The notes under the pieces were generated by a model, which did no database searches, was not told where the DNA came from, and worked only from the letters and a program-made list of their open reading frames with translations. From NCBI GenBank assembly GCA_033557465.1, contig CM066033.1, positions 902,126,808 through 902,190,807 on the forward strand: DNA of 64,000 nt, given 5' to 3'. Each line of letters starts with the position of its first letter. Position 1 is the stretch's first letter. This document shows positions 18,544 through 28,589 of the stretch, in pieces. The translations under genes and the position numbers were made by a program. The stretch is from Ichthyophis bannanicus. Taxonomy: Eukaryota > Chordata > Amphibia > Gymnophiona > Ichthyophiidae.

Positions 18544-21513
18544 ATGGTTCGGACAAAGGTATCCTTGAAGGATACTACCAAAAGCAGTGAGGTTCCAAAA
18601 GGGAGTATAGTAGCCCAAATGCCCTTGAGTAAGGAGCAGACAGAGCATAAAGATTCCCAATTACCCATGCCTACCAATAGCCAGATTAATATTAATAAAA
18701 TACAGTCTCTAAAATTCTTGTATGCCAATGCTAGAAGTCTAAACAATAAGATGGGAGAATTAGAATATATAGCACTAAATGAGAGGCTAGATATGATTGC
18801 ACTCTCAGAGACATGGTGGAAGGAGGATAACCAGTGGGACACTGTGATACCTGGATACAAACTATATCGTAATGATAGAGCTGAACAAATTGGTGGAGGG
18901 GTTGCGCTCTATGTTAGAGAGGGCATTGAGTCAGAAAGGATTAAAGTTTTGCAGGGAACAAAATTTGCTGTAGAATCTCTATGGATTGAAATTCCATTTA
19001 TGAAGGGGAAGGTGATGGCAGTGGGAGTATACTATCGACCACCTGGCCAGAATGAACAAATGGATGATGAAATGCTCAAAGAAATCAAGGAAGCTAACAA
19101 AAGCCACAACAGAGTAGTAATAATGGGTGATTTCAATTACCCCGGTATCGACTGGGACAGTGTCACAGCAGGACAAGCTAAAGAGATAAAGTTTCTAGAT
19201 GAAATGAATGACTGCTTCTTGGAGCAGCTGATTCATGAACCGACCAGAGGGGAAGCCATACTGGACCTAGTCCTTAGTGGAACGCCAGATCTGGTGCAAG
19301 AAATAAGGGTGTTGGGACCACTTGGCAATAGTGATCATAGTATGATCATGTTTGATTTAATCAGTGGAGGACAGATAGTAAAGGAATCCACAGTACTACC
19401 TTTTAACTTTCAAAAGGGAGACTATGATAGAATGAGGAATATAGTTCGGAAAAAACTAAAAGGAGCGGTTCCAAAGGTTAAAGACTTACAGCAAGCTTGG
19501 GTGTTATTTAAAAATACTATCCTCGATGCCCAGACCAGCTGTATTCCACGCATTAAGAAAAGTGGAAGAAAGTCCAAAAAATTGCCAGCATGGTTTAAAG
19601 GTGAGGTCAGAGAGGCTGTTGCTGCCAAAAGAGCAACCTTCAGGAAATGGAAAAAAGAGCCAAATGATGAAAACTGGAAACAGCACAAGCACTGGCAAGC
19701 TAAATGCAAAGCATTGATAAGGCAGGCAAAGCGGGAATTTGAGAAGAAACTTGCTACGGAAGCAAAAACACGAAATAAAGACTTTTTCAAGTACATTCGT
19801 AGCAAAAGGCCTGTGAGAGAGTCAATTGGACCATTAGATGATAGAGGGGTAAAAGGGGCAGTAAGAGGAGACAAGGCTATAGCAGAGAGACTGAATGAAT
19901 TCTTTGCTTCGGTCTTTACTGAGGAAGATGTAGGGATGTTACCCAAGACTGAAGTGGTATTTAAAGGTGATACTGCAGAGGAATTGAGAGAAATATCGCT
20001 ACACCGGGAAGATATATTACAACTATTTGATAAACTGAATAGTAGCAAATCACCTGGACCGGATGGTATACATCCCAGAGTGTTGAAAGAACTGAAATAT
20101 GAGATTGCAGACCTGTTATTGGCAATCTGTGAACTTTCATTAAAATCATCTGTAATACCTGAAGATTGGAGGGTCGCCAACGTAACACCAATTTTTAAAA
20201 AGGGTTCCAGGGGTGACCCGGGAAATTACAGACCGGTGAGCCTGACGTCAGTACCAGGGAAAATGGTAGAAACCATCATAAAGAACAAAATTACACAGCA
20301 TGTAGATAGTCATGGCCTACTGGGAGACAGCCAACATGGCTTTAGACAAGGAAGATCTTGTCTTACTAATCTGATCTGTTTTTTTGAAGGTGTGCATAAA
20401 CAGGTAGACAAAGGTGAGTCGGTTGATATGGTGTATCTGGACTTTCAGAAAGCTTTTGACAAGGTCCCCCATCAGAGACTTTTGGCGAAGCTAAAAAGTC
20501 ATGGGATAGGAGGCAGTGTACTATTGTGGATCAGGAACTGGTTAAAAGATAGAAAGCAGAGGGTAGGGCTAAATGGCCAATATTCCCAATGGAAAAAGGT
20601 GAATAGTGGAGTACCCCAGGGATCTGTACTGGGTCCGCTACTTTTTGACATATTCATAAATGACCTGGAAAAGGGAATAACTAGTGAGGTTATCAAATTT
20701 GCAGATGACACAAAACTGTTTAAAGTTGTTAAAACCCAAGAGGATTGTGGAAAACTGCAGGAGGATCTGGATAAATTGGAAGACTGGGCATCCAAATGGC
20801 AGATGAAATTTAATGTGGACAAGTGCAAAGTTATGCACCTAGGAAAGAACAACCCACACTATAGTTACACGATGCAAGGCTCCACATTAGAAACCACCAC
20901 CCAGGAAAAAGATTTAGGAGTCATTGTGGATAACATGTTAAAACCCTCCGCCCAGTGTGCAGCGACGGCCAAGAAAGCAAATAGAATGCTAGGTATCATA
21001 AGGAAAGGGATGGAGAATAAAACAAAGGATATTATAATGCCTCTGTATCGCTCCATGGTACGACCGCACCTTGAATATTGTGTGCAATTCTGGTCACCGT
21101 ATCTTAAAAAGGACATAGAGTTATTAGAAAAAGTACAGAGAAGAGCCACCAAATTGGTGAAGGGGATGGAAGGCTACTCCTATGAAGAGAGGCTAAAAAG
21201 GTTAGGGCTCTTTAACCTAGAAAAGAGACGGCTGAGGGGAGATATGATAGAGGTGTATAAATTAATGAATGGAGTGGAACGGATAAACGTGGATCAATTA
21301 TTTACGCTAGCAGAATATAGAAGGACTAGGGGACATGTAATGAAGCTACAGGGTAAACTATTTAAGACAAATAGGAGAAAATATTTCTTCACTCAACGTG
21401 TAATCAAACTCTGGAATCTGTTACCGGAGGATGTAGTAAGGGCTGTTAGTATAGCTGGGTTTAAAAAAGGTTTGGACAAGTTCCTGGAGGAAAGGTCCAT
21501 AAACCACTATTAA
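18544..21513 (+). CDS. CR1 ORF2 protein (endonuclease-reverse transcriptase)
   Basis: 989 codons without a stop or frameshift. The APE-like endonuclease covers about residues 56-275: NARSLNN (62-68), SETWW (88-92), GDFNYPG (195-201) and SDH (263-265). The RT covers about residues 490-760: KSPGPDGIHPRVLKEL, NYRPVSLTSVPGKM, MVYLDFQKAFDKV, SGVPQGSVLGPLLF and the catalytic FADD (719-722). The C-terminal region contains CVQFWSPYLKKDIELLEKVQ and FFTQRVIKLWNLLPEDVV, typical of CR1. It nicks the target and primes reverse transcription there. All visible catalytic residues are present. Confidence 0.95.
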   Translation: MVRTKVSLKDTTKSSEVPKGSIVAQMPLSKEQTEHKDSQLPMPTNSQININKIQSLKFLYANARSLNNKMGELEYIALNERLDMIALSETWWKEDNQWDTVIPGYKLYRNDRAEQIGGGVALYVREGIESERIKVLQGTKFAVESLWIEIPFMKGKVMAVGVYYRPPGQNEQMDDEMLKEIKEANKSHNRVVIMGDFNYPGIDWDSVTAGQAKEIKFLDEMNDCFLEQLIHEPTRGEAILDLVLSGTPDLVQEIRVLGPLGNSDHSMIMFDLISGGQIVKESTVLPFNFQKGDYDRMRNIVRKKLKGAVPKVKDLQQAWVLFKNTILDAQTSCIPRIKKSGRKSKKLPAWFKGEVREAVAAKRATFRKWKKEPNDENWKQHKHWQAKCKALIRQAKREFEKKLATEAKTRNKDFFKYIRSKRPVRESIGPLDDRGVKGAVRGDKAIAERLNEFFASVFTEEDVGMLPKTEVVFKGDTAEELREISLHREDILQLFDKLNSSKSPGPDGIHPRVLKELKYEIADLLLAICELSLKSSVIPEDWRVANVTPIFKKGSRGDPGNYRPVSLTSVPGKMVETIIKNKITQHVDSHGLLGDSQHGFRQGRSCLTNLICFFEGVHKQVDKGESVDMVYLDFQKAFDKVPHQRLLAKLKSHGIGGSVLLWIRNWLKDRKQRVGLNGQYSQWKKVNSGVPQGSVLGPLLFDIFINDLEKGITSEVIKFADDTKLFKVVKTQEDCGKLQEDLDKLEDWASKWQMKFNVDKCKVMHLGKNNPHYSYTMQGSTLETTTQEKDLGVIVDNMLKPSAQCAATAKKANRMLGIIRKGMENKTKDIIMPLYRSMVRPHLEYCVQFWSPYLKKDIELLEKVQRRATKLVKGMEGYSYEERLKRLGLFNLEKRRLRGDMIEVYKLMNGVERINVDQLFTLAEYRRTRGHVMKLQGKLFKTNRRKYFFTQRVIKLWNLLPEDVVRAVSIAGFKKGLDKFLEERSINHY

Positions 21514-21689
21514 AAAGGGACCCAGGATATCAATGCTTGGCCTAGTACAAGCACTGCAGAACCTGTGTCTTTTGGGGAAACTGCTAGGTACGTATGACCT
21601 AGATTGGCCACTGTTGGAAACAGGATAGTGGGCTTGATGGACCTCGGTCTGACCCAGTATGGCATTTCTTATGTTCTTATGTTCTTATG
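21514..21689 (+). repeat. CR1 3' untranslated region and octamer tail
   Basis: Short 3' region including GGGCTTGATGGACCTCGGTC and GACCCAGTATGGCATTTCTT, ending in repeats of the octamer TTATGTTC. CR1 reverse transcriptases recognise such 3' ends. The 24670-25553 copy ends similarly in ATGTTTCTATGTTTCTA. Confidence 0.85.
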
Positions 21690-21750
21690 GCTTCATCGGC
21701 ACCGATGACACCCATATGTGAGGACTGACTTCCTGCTTGGTCCTGGAGAA
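21690..21750 (-). repeat. DIRS-A 5' tip, beyond the CR1
   Basis: On the minus strand it reads TTCTCCAGGACCAAGCAGG and then passes the palindrome-like ATCGGTGCCGATGAAGCC. It is the outer 61 bp of DIRS-A, cut from the rest of the element by the CR1. Confidence 0.8.
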
Positions 21751-22568
21751 CTTGCATGATCTCATGCTAAGGATGTGGGAAACACCTCTCACCACTTCTC
21801 CTCATTCCCATAGGCTCGATACCATGTATCGAGTTCCTCCCTGTCCTGGATTTCAAAAAGCTCAGCTGCCCCACCATTCCATGGTGGTGGAATCAGCTAT
21901 GAGAAGGATCAAGAGTGCAAAAAGACATGCATCTAATCCTCCAGGATGTGAATGTAGAACTCTTGATGCCTTTGGGCTTCAAACCTTCCAGGCCTCTATG
22001 TTTTCTGCCAGGATTAGTTCCTACATTTTGGGAATGTTTCTTAAGGAAGTTACAGAAGATCTAGAGCTTATGAGCCCTTTCCTTCCTGATAAGAGACAAG
22101 ATTATCTTGCACTTATCAAACATGCTCAGGATGTCTCCAAATTAGTAAATCGCGCAGTTTTTGATTGTTTTGAGTGCATAAGCAGAACTTCTGCTATTGC
22201 CATAGGTGCACGTAGGATTGCCTGGCTCCAGGCATCTGACTTGGAACTTTGGGTACAGGACAAACTGGGGAATATTCCTTGCACAGGAGAGAATCTCTGG
22301 CAAAAATTGGCAAGAGAAAGCTAATGAGCTAGATGCTGATAATATCACCTTGGATAGATTATCAAAATCTACAGCTGATCCTACAAGGAAAAAGTCCTAC
22401 AAAAAAACATTCTTCACTAGAAAGAAGAAGTTCTATCCCTCCTATACCCAGCAAGGGCATCGTTCAGGTCAGTCTGCCCAAAAGGGTCAGCAACAACCTA
22501 AACAAAGAAAAACAAAGGCTGCTAAGCCTCAACTGGCTCAGCAGACGCAGCCTCCACAGGGGCTTTGA
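21751..22568 (+). pseudogene. DIRS-B gag, 3' part
   Basis: Continues gag from 11066: LHDLMLRMWETPLTTS, QLPHHSMVVESAMRRIKSAK, FQASMFSARISSYILGMFLK, ARRIAWLQASDLELWVQDKL and NIPCTGENLWQKLARES, where a stop falls at 22322-22324. The original frame then continues with ANELDADNITLDRLSKST and a Lys/Gln-rich tail (KKSYKKTFFTRKKKF) to a stop at 22566-22568. One frameshift therefore lies near 22310. Confidence 0.8.
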
Positions 22569-24390
22569 CTCCCATCTAGAGAGCTTTGTCTTCCTGGCCC
22601 TGAACGGGCCAGAGCCTTCCACCATTCCAGGAAGGTTAAGTTATTTTGCCCCCAGATGGGGGCAGATAACAGCAGAAAGTTGGACTCTGTCCATTGTAAG
22701 AGAGGGATACAAGCTTCACTTCCTTAGCATGCCCCCTCCTACAATGGTAAGACAGTTCAATTCTCAGACCTCTCTCAACTCCCAGTTAGATCACGAGGTC
22801 AGTCTGCTTCTTGCCCAAGGGGCAATAGAAGAAGTACCTATTCATCAACAAGGTGCAGGGTTCTGTTCCCCCTTTTTCCTTATTCCAAAGAAAACAGGAG
22901 GACACAGACCCATTTTGGACCTCAGAGAATTGAACAAATTCCTGTTCAAGGAGAAATTCAAAATGATTTCTCTGGGAACTCTACTGCCATACCTTCAGAG
23001 TCAGGACTGGCTTTGTTCTCTAGATCTCAAGGATGCGTACACTCATGTTCTTATCCATCCTACTCACCGAAGGTTTCTTCACTTTCTATTTCAAGGGAAG
23101 CACTACCAATACAGAGTTCTTCCTTTTTGGCCTGGTCTCGGCACCAAGGGTGTTCACAAAATGCATGGCTGTGGTGGCAGCATTTCTCCACACCCTAAAA
23201 ATATTTGTCTTCCCTTACTTGGATGATTGGCTCATTCGAGCCCCATCAGAGCCAGAGGCCAGGTTTTCTCTATCTTGCACAATGCGTATCCTTCAATATT
23301 TGGGACTTGTCATAAACTTCACAAAATCCAACCTAGCTCCCACTCAGTCTCTAGAGTTCATAGGAGCCTGCTGGATACCAGACAGACAAGGGCCTATCTT
23401 CCACAGTCCCGCTGCCTTCGCATTGTGCAGTTAGCTTCCCAAGCAATGCTTAAGTCTCACCTCACTGCTCGGGAAATGTTACAATTGCTAGGCCACATGG
23501 CATCCACCGTGCATGTGGTCCCTTTTGCCTGCCTCCATATGAGGGCAGCCCAGTGGACTCTATCCACTCAGTGGACTCAGGCGTCAGGTTGCCTGTCAGA
23601 CAAAATAGCAACCTCAGATCGTCTTATTTTGTCTCTCCAATGGTGGCAGTCACCCCAGAATCTCTTGGTGGGGTCCCCTATTCAGCAACCCCACCCCAAG
23701 TAACTCTAACAACAGATGCCTCACAGGTGGGTTGGGGAGCCCATTTTCAAGACCTCTCTACCCAAGGTTCCTGGACTCCACAGGAGACCGATCTACACAT
23801 CAGTCTCCTAGAGCTCAGAGCAGTCTTTCTTGCTCTTCGAGTGTTTCACAACCAGCTCAGCTACAAAACTGTCCTAATTCAAACGGACAACCAGGTAGCC
23901 ATGTTCTATGTGAACAAGCAGGGCGGAACAGGCTCTCTGTCGCTCTGCAACAAAGCTTTGTGACTTTGGGCCCTCGCCAGAGAGCATCAGATTCATCTCC
24001 TTGTAGTGTATCTTCCAGGCATTCAAAACTCTTGGGCAGACAGACTCAGTCGAGTTCTGCTTCCTCACGAATGGTCTCTCCATGCAGACCAGGTGGCCAA
24101 AATTTTCCAATTTTGGGGAACCCCGGACATAGACCTCTTTGCAAGTCTGCTGAATGCCAAACTTCCCCGTTCTGATCCAGAATTCCGGCTCAGGGTTGTC
24201 AGGCCACGGATGCCTTCCTCCTTCATTGGGGTCGGGACTTTCTGTATGCCTTCCCACCCATTCTCCTAATTCCCAGAACGTTATTCAAGCTTCAGAGAGA
24301 CAAAGGCCATTTGATTCTCATAGCCCCACATTGGCCATGACAAGTGTGGTACCCTCTGTTCTTACATCTCTCTCAAGCTCCATCTCTGGA
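22569..24390 (+). pseudogene. DIRS-B reverse transcriptase-RNase H
   Basis: RT: IPKKTGGHRPILDLRELNKF, LCSLDLKDAYTHVLIHPTH, a frameshift within YRVLPF near 23130, then VSAPRVFTKCMAVVAAFLHT and FPYLDDWLIRAP with the complete YxDD box (near 23220). A second frame change near 23390 leads to LQLLGHMASTVHVVPFACLH. RNase H: LTTDASQVGWGAHFQ, LLELRAVFLALRVFH, VLIQTDNQVAMFYVNKQGGT, then LPGIQNSWADRLSRVLLPHE and FWGTPDIDLFASL. Several frameshifts make it inactive, but no catalytic residue I can locate is lost. Confidence 0.85.
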
Positions 24391-26430
24391 GTTAGGATCT
24401 GCTCCAGATCTCCTATCCCAGGAGGACAGGATGCTGTGGCATCCCAGTCCCCAGTCTCTACATCTCAGGGCCTGGTTGCTGAAAGCCTAGAACTTCATGA
24501 TCTTAACCTTTCTCAGCAAGTAAAGGATATCCTTTATGCTTCCAGGAAACCATCCACAAGACGCTCTTATGCTTTCAAGTGGAAAAGGTTTACCATATGG
24601 TGTTTGCAGAAGGGTCTTAACCCTCTTGCAATACCTCTGGAATCATTACTGGAATATCTCCTTCATTTGATGATACCAAAATCTGCAATACAGTAGACAC
24701 CCAGGAAGGTGTAGATAACATGAGGAGGGATCTAGCTAAGCTTGAAGAATGGTCTAGAATTTGGCAGCTGGGATTTAATGTTAAAAAATGTAAGGTCATG
24801 CATTTGGGCTGCAGCAATCCAAGGGAGCAATACAGTATAGGAGGTGAAGTACTTTTGTCCACTAAAGAAGAGCGGGACCTAGGCGTGGTTGTGTCTGATG
24901 ATCTTAAAGTAGCTAAACAGGTAGAAAGGGCGACGGCAAAAGCTAGAAGAATGCTTGGGTGCATACAGAGAGGAATGGCTAGCAGAAAAAAGGAGATGAT
25001 AATGCCTCTGTATAAGTCTTTGGTGCGACCTCATTTGGAGTATGGTGTGCAATTCTGGAGACCGCACCTTCAAAAGGATGTGAACAGGATGGAGTCGGTG
25101 CAGAGGGTTGCTATAAAATGATTAATGGGCTTTATTATAAAGCATATGAGGACAGACTTAAGGATCTTAATATGTACACCTTAGAGGAAAGGCGGGATAG
25201 AGGTGATATGATTGAGATGTTTAAATACCTCCGTGGCATAAATGTTCAGGGAGAGAGCCTCTTTCAATTGAAAGCAAGTTCTGCTACGAGGGGACATGAG
25301 ATGAGGGTGAAGGGAGATAGATTCAGGAGTGATATGCGGAAATATTTCTTTACAGAAAGAGTAGTGGATCCATGGAATAGTTTCCCAGTGGAGGTGGTAG
25401 AGATGAGGACAGTAACTGAATTAAAAAAAGCATGGGACCAACACAGAGGATCTCTAAAGGTAAAAAGTGGACTGTTGTAGTTGTTGTTATGGAAGGACAG
25501 ACTAGATAGGCCATGTGGTCTTTTTCTGTCATCATGTTTCTATGTTTCTATTTGTCTAATGCAGGGCTTAAGACCAATTCAGTGAGAGTTCATTTGAGTG
25601 CTATTGCAGCTTCTCTCAAGCCTTTAAATGGGCAAAGCCTTTAAATGGGCAACCTATTTCCTCTCATCCTATCATAGTGAGATTCATGAGAGGCCTTCTT
25701 CTAACTAAGCCACCCATTAAGCCACCAGCAGTGGCATGGAATTTAAATCTGGTTCTTGGCCAGCTCATGAAGCCGCCTTTTGAACCATTAGCTACTACAC
25801 CTTTGAAATTCCTTTCCTGGAAGGTTATTTTTCTTATTGCAATCACATCAGCACGTTGCATCAGTGAATTGCAAGAATTAGTGGCTGATCCTCCTTATAC
25901 AAGGTTCCATCATGATAAGGTAGTCCTTAGGACTCATCCTCACTTTATGCCAAAGGTGGTTTCACCTTTTCATTTAAACCAAGCAGTTTACCTTCCTGTT
26001 TTATTCCCAAGGCCTCATGCCTCTAATACAGAAAGGAATCTTCATACTTTGGACTGTAAAAGAGCTTTGGCCTTTTACTTGCAAAGGACACAGCAGCATA
26101 GAAAGTCCTCTCAACTCTTTGTTGCTTTTGATCCTAGTCATTTAGGACTTCCAGTCTCCAAAAGGACACTGTCCAACTGAATTGCACAGTGTATATCTTT
26201 TGCCTATCGGAGTAAGTACTTTCCTCTTGAAGACCATGTCACAGCGCACAATGTGAGAGCCATGGCAGCCTCTATGGCTCATCTTCACTCTGTGTCTATC
26301 AACGACATCTGTCGAGCAGCTACCTGGGCCTCTGTTCATACCTTCACAGCCCATTACTGCTTGGACAAGGACTCCCACCGGGATGCCTTGTTTGGTCAGG
26401 CTGTTCTTCAACACCTGTTCCATACTTAAT
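24391..26430 (+). pseudogene. DIRS-B tyrosine recombinase, split by a CR1
   Basis: N-terminal domain: LSQQVKDILYASRKPSTRRS, YAFKWKRFTIWCLQKGLNPL, LESLLEYLLHL, then the CR1 insertion 24670-25553, then LKTNSVRVHLSAIAASLKPL. A 17-bp tandem duplication (AGCCTTTAAATGGGCAA) at about 25621-25654 shifts the frame. Catalytic region: ITSARCISELQELVADP, VTAHNVRAMAASMAHLHS, CRAATWASVHTFTAHYCLDK, stop at 26428-26430. The conserved Arg-I is Cys (TGC at 25857-25859). A stop replaces Trp in TLSN*IAQ near 26178. Inactive. Confidence 0.85.
24670..25553 (+). mobile_element. 5'-truncated CR1 LINE in DIRS-B recombinase
   Basis: Starts within the RT active site (DDTKICNTVDTQEGVDNM) and continues with EEWSRIWQLGFNVKKCKVMH, SLVRPHLEYGVQFWRPHLQK and, after a stop or small deletion near 25120, YEDRLKDLNMYTLEERRDRG and FFTERVVDPWNSFPVEVVEM. 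It ends in ATGTTTCTATGTTTCTA octamers. It diverges from the intact CR1 at 16757, so it belongs to another subfamily. The flanks CTTCATTTG and TCTAATGCAGGG rejoin the recombinase frame. The target duplication is at most the few bases TTTG. Confidence 0.88.
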
Positions 26431-26544
26431 CAACTCCTACCCACCATCCCTGGTAGGATGCCAGAGATCCATGGGGGGAAGTGGAGCCCTTTCAAAAGGG
26501 CACACAACTTCTGGGGTCTCTCCCTGGCATCTATAGTTACGGAG
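26431..26544 (+). other. DIRS-B 3' untranslated stretch
   Basis: Sequence between the recombinase stop and the internal complementary region. No ORF. It contains a short imperfect inversion (GGATGCCAGAGA... TCTCCCTGGCATC). Confidence 0.5.
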
Positions 26545-26650
26545 TCCCCATATGTGAAGACTACATTCCTGCTTGTTCCTGGAGATAACATAGTTACTCA
26601 CCTGTAACAGGTGATCTCCAGGAACAGCAGGAATTTAGTCTTCACAACCC
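26545..26650 (+). repeat. DIRS-B internal complementary region
   Basis: Reads CCCATATGTGAAGACTACAT and CCTGCTTGTTCCTGGAGATA, complementary to the 5' tip at 9700-9735. This is directly followed by ACATAGTTACTCACCTGTAAC and the GGAACAGCAGGAATTTAGTC block, complementary to the 3' tip at 26845-26915. Both element ends therefore pair here as adjacent halves. Confidence 0.8.
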
Positions 26651-26915
26651 ACCCACCTCCCCTAGGAGTTGTATCTCTCTCTTTTTCTCTCTCCCTCTCT
26701 CTCTCTCTTTGTCTCAACTTTAAACTCAACTAGAGAGAGACAGTTGGGAAAGGCGGGAAGGCCTCACGCAGGCACTGTGCGATGCTCCCAAAAGCTTTCT
26801 AATTGGACGCTGGGGAGCGTTCCCGTGCAGGCTCCATTGGTACCGATGATACCCATATGTGAAGACTAAATTCCTGCTGTTCCCGGAGATCACCTGTTAC
26901 AGGTGAGTAACTATG
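26651..26915 (+). repeat. DIRS-B 3' inverted terminal repeat
   Basis: A CT-repeat (TCTCTCTTTTTCTCTCTCCC, near 26670-26710) precedes the repeat proper. GCTTTCTAATTGGACGCTGG and CCATTGGTACCGATGATACC are complementary to the 5' repeat at 9740-9830. The tip ends GGTGAGTAACTATG at 26915. Confidence 0.8.
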
Positions 26916-28139
26916 CTTTTCTTACTTAGACGATTGGCTGATCAGGGGAGAATCCCCTCAAGAGGTAAGACTCTCTCCCTTCATCACACCATCATGGTGC
27001 TCCAACACCTGGGCTTTGTCATAAACTTCCCAAAATCCCACTTCGCTCCAACCCAAAGTCTGAAGTTTATTGGAGCGATCTTAGACACTCACGAGGCCCA
27101 AGCATTCCTCCCACAGTATCGCTGTGCCCGTGAGTAACAGCTGGAGAGATACTATGACTCTTAGGACACATGGCCTCCACAGTCCATGTCATCCCCTATG
27201 CTCAATTGCACATGCGACAAGCGCAGTGTCTTCTCAATGGACACAAGCAAAGGGTTGTCTCCTCAGAGACAGAGTCCACATCACACCTCAACTGATCAAG
27301 TCCCTTCAGTGGTGGTGTCTCCCAAAAAACCTACTTGTCGGGTCACCTTTTCAGATACCTCCACCTCGATGCACCCTCACAATGGATGCTTTCAAGCTGG
27401 GTTGGGGGGGGGGGGCGCATCTGAATGACCTGACAACACAGGGATTATAGACAGAACAGGAATCTGCATTGCAGATAAACCTGCTAGAACTATGGGCACT
27501 GACAAATGTTCTTCCGGTTTTTCAACCCCAACTATCGGGGCAACCTGTTCTAGTCAGAACGGATAATCAATTGCCATGTTTTACGTAAACAAAGAGGGGG
27601 AAATGGGGTCTTGTCCCCTCTGCGAGGAAGCCATTCACCTCTGACCCTTTGCCATCTCTCACGGCATTCACCTCAGAGTGGTGTATTTCCCAGGCGAATT
27701 CTATGTCCTAGCAGACAGGTTAAGCCATATCCTTCATCCACACAAACGGACCTTGTATCAAGACATAACTGCTGAGATCTTCCAAACATGGGGAATCCCA
27801 CTCATAGATCTTTTTGCCACTCCACAAAGCACACAGCTTCCACTCTTCGGTTCCAGGGTTCCGTTGATGAACCGACAAGCCCCGGGCACCTTCCTTCTCC
27901 ACTGGGGACAAGAATGGCTCTACGCATTCCCTCCCATCCCCTTGATACTCAAGACACTCTTCATGCTACAGGCTGATAGGGGCTCCATGATTCTCATAGT
28001 CCCCTTTTGGCCACATCAACCGTGGTTTCCTCTGCTTCTTTGCCTTGTGCAGACTCAGCCACTCAACTTGGGATGTGCACCGGACCTCCTCTTTAGGACC
28101 ATGGGACACTACTCCATCCCACTTTTCACTCCCTATGCC
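26916..28139 (+). pseudogene. DIRS-C RT C-terminus and RNase H
   Basis: Resumes RT with YLDDWLIRGE and then HTWALS-like degraded thumb sequence. RNase H region: LNDLTTQGL after a G-run (27405-27416) that shifts the frame, LVRTDNQLPCF, YFPGEFYVLADRLSHILHPH, IFQTWGIPLIDLFATPQSTQ and QEWLYAFPPIPLILKTLFML, stop at 28140-28142. The TDAS motif is TMDAF here, so an RNase H catalytic context is altered. Several frameshifts. Confidence 0.8.
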
Positions 28140-28589
28140 TGACAGCATGGCTGCTGAAGGGCTAGTGTTTGCCAACTTCGATCTTCCACAGGCAGTCAAA
28201 GATGTCCTTCTTGCATTGTGTAAAGATTCCTCCAGGCGATCTTATGCCTTCAAATGGCATAAGTTGCCCTTTGCTCCCTAAAGAATACTGACCCCCTTTC
28301 TTGGCTGGTGGAGTCCCTTCTATGGTATCTCCTTCACTTATCCTTGTCAGGTCTTAAAACTAACTCAGTGAGAGTTCACCTTAGTGCCATTGCGGCCTCT
28401 CACAGACCAGTGGATGGACTGCTTATTTCCTCACACCCCTTAGTAGCATGTTTCATGTGGGGTCTCCTGCTGTCCATGCCACCCATTAAGCCGCCTCCAG
28501 TGCCCTGGGATCATAATGTGGTTCTGGCGCAACTTCTAAAGCCTTCTGTCGAACCTTTAGCAACCACGTCCCTGAAGTTTCTATCTTAA
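28140..28589 (+). pseudogene. DIRS-C recombinase, first part
   Basis: SAM-like DNA-binding domain: AEGLVFANFDLPQAVKDVLL, SSRRSYAFKWHKL, then a frameshift, LLWYLLHLSLSGLKTNSVRV, HPLVACFMWGLLLSMPPIKP and LATTSLKFLS at the L1 insertion site. The last 18 bases are the L1 target duplication. The gene continues at 34607. Confidence 0.8.

Larger units (their letters stand above)
16757..21689 (+). mobile_element. Full-length CR1 LINE with two intact ORFs
   Basis: A 4.93-kb element inserted into the 5' terminal repeat of DIRS-A. The flanks CTCCGCTG (16749-16756) and CTTCATCGGC (21691-21700) are contiguous, apart from two G residues, in the other terminal repeat at 11140-11160. It has a 5' region with a repeated block, ORF1 (17588-18508), ORF2 (18544-21513) and a 3' end in tandem octamers (TTATGTTC TTATGTTC TTATGG), the CR1 hallmark. 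Both ORFs are open, with a 35-bp gap. It is the least damaged element in the window and so probably the most recent. Confidence 0.93.
11067..21750 (-). mobile_element. DIRS-A: complete DIRS element inserted in DIRS-B gag
   Basis: Minus-strand element of about 5.75 kb without the CR1 it hosts. Its 5' end is at 21750 (minus reading TTCTCCAGGACCAAGCAGG), interrupted by the CR1 at 16757-21689. Its 3' end is at 11067-11071. Terminal repeats: 21690-21750 plus 16665-16756, inverted at 11095-11250. Genes on the minus strand: gag 16408-14479, RT-RNase H 14549-12567, recombinase 12831-11561. It is much richer in CpG than copies B and C. It lies between CATGAG and CTTGCATGATCTC of B gag, with no clear target duplication. 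Confidence 0.9.
9700..26915 (+). mobile_element. DIRS-B: complete DIRS element, split by DIRS-A and a CR1
   Basis: Begins TATCTCCAGGAACAAGCAGG inside C's RT and ends GGTGAGTAACTATG. The 5' terminal repeat (9700-9850) is inverted at 26745-26870 (shared GGAACGCTCCCCAGCGTCCA). Pieces are 9700-11066, 21751-24669 and 25554-26915, about 5.6 kb in all. Contents: gag, RT-RNase H, recombinase, internal complementary region, 3' repeat. No target duplication is visible. Every ORF carries frameshifts. It must be younger than C and older than A, the inner CR1 and the CR1 fragment. Confidence 0.9.

Noticed and set aside
19422..20180. 252-codon minus-strand ORF
   Set aside because: Antisense to the intact CR1 ORF2.
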